Part shown: piece by piece, positions 59,701 through 64,000 of the stretch
Position numbering within the stretch: position 1 is the first letter of the stretch
Layout of the letters: the number at the start of each line of letters is the position of its first letter
Assembly (NCBI GenBank): GCA_949358305.1
Contig: OX442316.1
Location: 8,182,001 to 8,246,000, forward strand
Direction: 5' to 3'
Length of the DNA: 64,000 nucleotides
From: Strigamia acuminata
Taxonomy: Eukaryota; Arthropoda; Chilopoda; Geophilomorpha; Linotaeniidae
Made by a program: the position numbers and the translations under genes
The notes under the pieces: model-generated
Seen by the model: only the letters and a program-made list of their open reading frames with translations
What the model was told of the DNA's origin: nothing
The model's database searches: none

Positions 59701-62700
59701 AAAAGAATTCCGTCTAATTTAGAAACGACGAGGTGGTCTAAAATAAAAATAAAAATTAAAAATCTAAGCTTTTGTATTGTGCACGAGCATCCAGACCTAT
59801 TTTAACGTTGTGAATAATCTCTCTGGTAAGAGATAAATTTTGTGGTCTGCTTTTGCTCAGCACATTTAGGAAAAACTGCTCTAAAGTGATGTTATTTAGC
59901 GTTTCTACTTCAATATCTTTTTTAAACTTCACGCAATCTTGAAATTTCACTGCCGTGTGCACTTTGCTGTCTCGCATATTAGCTAAAAGTGATGCTTCAT
60001 GCCCGAGAAATTTACGATTGACTTTCGTCACATGCGACTGAGCATTCAAGTAAAGTGTTTCCTTAAAAATTAAGTGCCCGGTGATGTTCTGCATCGTGGA
60101 GAGCCTAACAATCCTGGTTTGGAGTTGGTTAATATTAAAATTATTGATCAAATGGACGTTGAGTTGGTGATGAACTGGAAAGAATTCACTCGAATTAATT
60201 CTTTTTTCAATGCTATACGGCACAGTTATAACCTTACCAACAACGTTCTTTTGAAAATTCTTGACACCATGAATTAGAAATTCTCCTTGGACGTAAACAA
60301 CCTTATTGAAAAAATCATTGACCTTGATTTTGTTAATTCGCTCAGTTTCGATGTCTCCGTGAATGACGAAATTGTTTATTTTAACTTCATTAATTTCAAA
60401 ACGACCTAAAACAATTATCGGTAATAAATATAAATAAGATGCCTTAAATTCAATACTTACCAGTTACCACTTGTGGTTTATTTGTAAGAAAAAGCCGTTC
60501 TGAAATGTCAACATTGGCCAGCTTAACTCCGGGCATCAAAATCACCCTTTTGGCCGACATATCCTGTAGAAAAACCTTATGACCCCCGATTACATGATCT
60601 CCGTCTACATGGACAGCGCTGGAATGAATTTTTGATAAATCTCTACCGTTAATCTGAAAAAAAATGTAAATTTAAGTTCAAACAAAACCCACAATTCAAT
60701 CAAGTTTACCAGTGCTCCATCCTTGAAATCCATATTAAAAATCTTAACCCTTTGATCAAATACCACTTCTTCGTCAATTACTTGTTGAGTATTCAAAGTT
60801 ATGTAATCGTCTTCGATTTTATGGTCAATAATTAACCCTCGGACGTGAATGGTATTTAATTCCACATCGGTGAACGTAAATTTAGAAGTGATGTTCTGGC
60901 GGTCCGAAGTTTTTAAAACAGCCAGCAAATTATGGATCAATTCTCCATTAATGGCATTCACGTGAAGATGTACCACGTTCAAATTTCTATGAAAAACAGC
61001 TGAAGGATAACCCAATTCCGACACGTCCACAGAATTGATGAGACCACCGTGAGCCATAGTAATTCGGCCGCCTACAGTTAGTTTCTTTTGTCGAAAATCT
61101 TTACGCCCTAGAAATGAAAAGTAAATTATAAAATGGCAATTTGGACTCATTTAAATTAAAATACCTGAAATTGTTTGCATGCCGTGATCGGTTACTACAT
61201 TGTATGGCCAATCTAAACCATTTACAGTCAAGTCCACCGTTAATGAACCATGAATTTTCATGTTGCCAGTTATTTGCGTAGGATTTCTTATGTGTTGAAG
61301 CGTGTTAGTAGTTAGAAGTTCAGATGGGAAATGAATTTGGTTAATCTGCTGCACATTCATTGAATTTAACACAACGATGTCTGATGCAAAGGTAATTAAA
61401 CCATTTAGGAATTGAGTTTTATTAGTATTAAGCACTTGGTTGGAGAAATCGTAAAGATTAATTCCTTTTAGTGCTCGTGCTTCAATTAGTTTAACATCCA
61501 GTTCTTCGAAAATCATATTTTCGGTTACAATTTGCTCAGTGTCTGTAGTCATTATGTTTTGAGCCCAATCAGCAAAATCAATCTGAAAAATAGAAAAATT
61601 AAAGTTACCATTAAAATGTAATTCGTTTCACTATTTTACTTGGTTCAATTTATCTATGTTGAATCTGCCTTCGACGATCAAATTGCCAATTATTTTCTTC
61701 TCGCCAGTTATTGTTTGTGGCAAATCGTTAACCACAATTTCCCTCGGATTAATTTCGTTTAATTTACCAGTTATTTCAATGGAATCAACCTTCACTTGAG
61801 AAAATGTTTGAGGTGCATTGAAATTCCTGCTGCCATGCACAGTAGCCACATCTATGACAAACGTTAATAAAAAACTATTTAGCTGTTGATATTAAATTCT
61901 ATTTAACTCACCGTGCAAATCGACTCCATTTATTAATCCAATAATATCGATGTTAGTTGTTGTCAAGTGCGTATGCACTGTTGTTACATTTAAAAACTGA
62001 TCTCCAGTCTTATGCAAACTCGCTGCCGACAATTCGTCTAAATTTATGTTGCAAACTGGGCCACTAAACACATCCAGGACATGCAACGATTCCTTTACCA
62101 TAATATTGCTCATCAAGATCTTTTTCCCTGAAAGTAATAATATTAACTCAAATTCTCACAATCAACATTTTTATTTTACCAGAAACAAAATCGAATTTTG
62201 TTGTCAGCACCAAATCCTCAGCTTCATTGTAAAGATGGGACAATTTGTCATTAACTTCACGCTCCATTGCTAAACACTCTTCGCAAATATAATTATCCGC
62301 TGGCTCGACGATAACAGTCGGATGAAGAATCAAGTTCTCAACATGTACTACCTACAAATAAACATTTTGCTTAATAAGCAACAAAAATTAATACGCCTTA
62401 CATCGGCATCTAATCCTTCGAGTAGAAATTTTTCCCCGGAAACGGTTTGTTGTTTGTCAGTCACCATCACGTCCCATGCTGGAACATCGAGCATCGCTAA
62501 TTGATGCTGTTCGTCTTCTAATGCACGTTCCAAATTAACGAGGCAATCGATTAATTCAACTTGATCCTGATCATCGGTTGGTTTAACATCACGCAGTTTT
62601 AAGCCGATTTTAAAAATCGATAATCTATTTAGCACATCATAATTGTGTAATTCAAAATGTGGATGGGGTGGATCAACAATTGTTTGCTGTGATGGTCTGA

Positions 62701-64000
62701 CTATCGGCCCCTCAGGATAACCAAGAACTTGTCCATTAATCACCAATATCGTATCATTTTCATGATGAAACGATACTACATTTATTTGACGATTGTGATT
62801 ATGCCGATGTAAAACGAGTTGCCGATCAATCGGCCAAAAATAGTCGTCTTCGTATTGAAAAAATCTGATTGTAGGCATGCCATCCTGTCATTAAAATAAG
62901 TTTAAAATATCAAATTGAAATTGAGAATTAAACTTGATATTTCTTACCGGGTATTCAACTAAAACCAAAAGAATCTCCCAATTAACTAATCTCACTGCAG
63001 TCCAAGATTTCGCTTTTACAGTTGGTATTGTTTGCAACAACAAAAATTGACTTTCAGCCCACCAATAGATGTATGCCACTAAAAAGAAAAGTTAGTTAAA
63101 ATCCTTTTCTATAAAATTCACTCAAACTTACAGTCCTCATCACACGTAATCGCTAAAAAATGTAGGTCACTAATAGTAAAATGTTCAGAACTCGAAGCCA
63201 TGCAATTGCCGAGTCTCTGGTAAAGTCGAAATTGATCTGGTTTTTGCCTGCACAATAATTAGTTTGTTACAAAAAAATATATCCGGTAAAAATCTTCAAG
63301 TAAACTTACCTAGGAATCTGATAAACATGAGCACCAGCAGGTCCAATGCCTTCAAATGGTAAAAAATTTGATAAAACCAAGTAAGTTTCAAGTCCAATTT
63401 TAAAGGATGCGACATGAGTTGCAGTTGGCAGAGGAATAGATGCGAGCAAATCAAATTCGTAATCGTTCCAAATGTGTTGGTGTCTGTTAAAATTAGTGAT
63501 TAAACCTGTTCCCTTTTATTCAGTTTTAAATTACTCACCCTATTCCATCGGACGTTAATGTCAGCAAGGCTGGTATACCTCTGTTAAAGTAAACTTGCGT
63601 AGCAGTCACTTCTGAATTTTTTATTTCTAGTGCCGGTGTTAATTCCATTCCAGTATTTGTTACCTAAAAAATGTAAAATAATTGGTTCATTTAACCTGCA
63701 ATTCTATATAAAAATAATATTTTACAGTAAAAATGTAAATTGGAGTTATAGCTGTTTGGTGACGTTCGATTTCGAACGTTTCCACTCGTTTGCAAGAGGT
63801 AAGTATCACCATCGGCGGAGTCCAGAGCGATGAAGTCGTTGCTAAACAGTTTCCTGAATGTTTAAAATCGGAAACGTGGTCAAATTGATCTGAAATAAAA
63901 TGTTTTAGTTTTTATCTCAACATTTCAAAATTAATTTATCGTACTTTGATTGAAACGCAAAAGAGTTACGTGTGTTCCACTATAAAATGCAACCGTTAAA
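56789..64000 (-). CDS. Giant extracellular-type EAR-repeat / solenoid protein (about 1985 aa in window, N-terminus missing)
   Basis: Twenty-three exons join without a frame break. The first (63945-64000) runs off the window; the larger ones are 62402-62884, 61165-61582, 60710-61107, 59797-60405, 58541-59308 and 57810-58481; the last is 56789-56820. The N-terminal third has EAR/EPTP-type blades (IPLPTATHVASFKIGLETYL; VKAKSWTAVRLVNWEILLVL), then a Cys-X2-Cys and helical linker (YICEECLAMEREVNDKL). The centre is an array of about 50-residue units of the form Q-I-G...F...V...I-G-INGI-L (for example QTITGEKKIIGNLIVEGRF). The C-terminus returns to EAR blades (ETYLAVAHQENDVFVYRWHG). EAR repeats occur in LGI and TSPEAR and bind partners outside cells. 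A role in extracellular matrix or eggshell is only a guess. Two introns (donors at 57427 and 59796) start GTCTG instead of GTRAG. Confidence 0.88.

Overview
This is a eukaryotic, AT-rich, arthropod-like genome window. Genes carry many short introns (roughly 40-100 bp) with GT-AG borders. There is an intron-bearing nuclear tRNA-Leu(CAA), and many transposable elements. Fragments of a complement C3-type gene (MG8 receptor-binding and C345C/NTR exons) argue against an insect or crustacean and favour a chelicerate or myriapod such as a centipede or horseshoe crab. The species itself cannot be fixed from the sequence.

Left part (1-6.2 kb): the 3' end of a trypsin-like serine protease, a six-exon secreted Cys-rich protein gene (minus strand), and a broken copy of a fukutin-related (FKRP-like, LicD family) gene that is cut off by a terminal-inverted-repeat element.

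Duplicated block (6.2-23.8 kb): two near-identical intact FKRP-like type II membrane proteins (613 and 608 aa) alternate with four damaged copies of the 3' end of a C3-like gene on the opposite strand. The paralogous copies act as each other's empty sites. They show a 303-bp hAT-type MITE, a 365-bp TA-flanked element, and a 6.1-kb nest of transposons inside a C3 intron. The nest holds a Gypsy-type LTR element with an intact pol, a 1.19-kb Tc1-derived foldback palindrome, and a deleted hAT element with a perfect 8-bp target duplication.

Middle (23.8-44.8 kb): gene-poor. It contains a two-exon gene for a 965-aa Ser/Lys-rich low-complexity protein, two candidate micro-genes, a CpG-rich promoter-like patch with an NRF-1-type palindrome, and a 1.2-kb transposon whose ends are arrays of about 21-bp repeats centred on GTTTAAAC.

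Right part (44.8-64 kb): gene-dense. It has a tandem cluster of three Kelch-like beta-propeller genes (the middle one dead, with a 133-bp solo-LTR-like insertion), the tRNA-Leu, an LRR protein head-to-head with a divergent SLC28-type nucleoside transporter, a 100-aa secreted Cys-rich protein, a small single-pass membrane protein, and most of a giant 23-exon extracellular-type protein. That protein has EAR-like beta-propeller repeats at both ends and a long array of about 50-residue solenoid-like repeats in the middle. It is the most novel-looking protein in the window. All exon phases given for these genes were checked by hand and are consistent, but no database search was possible.
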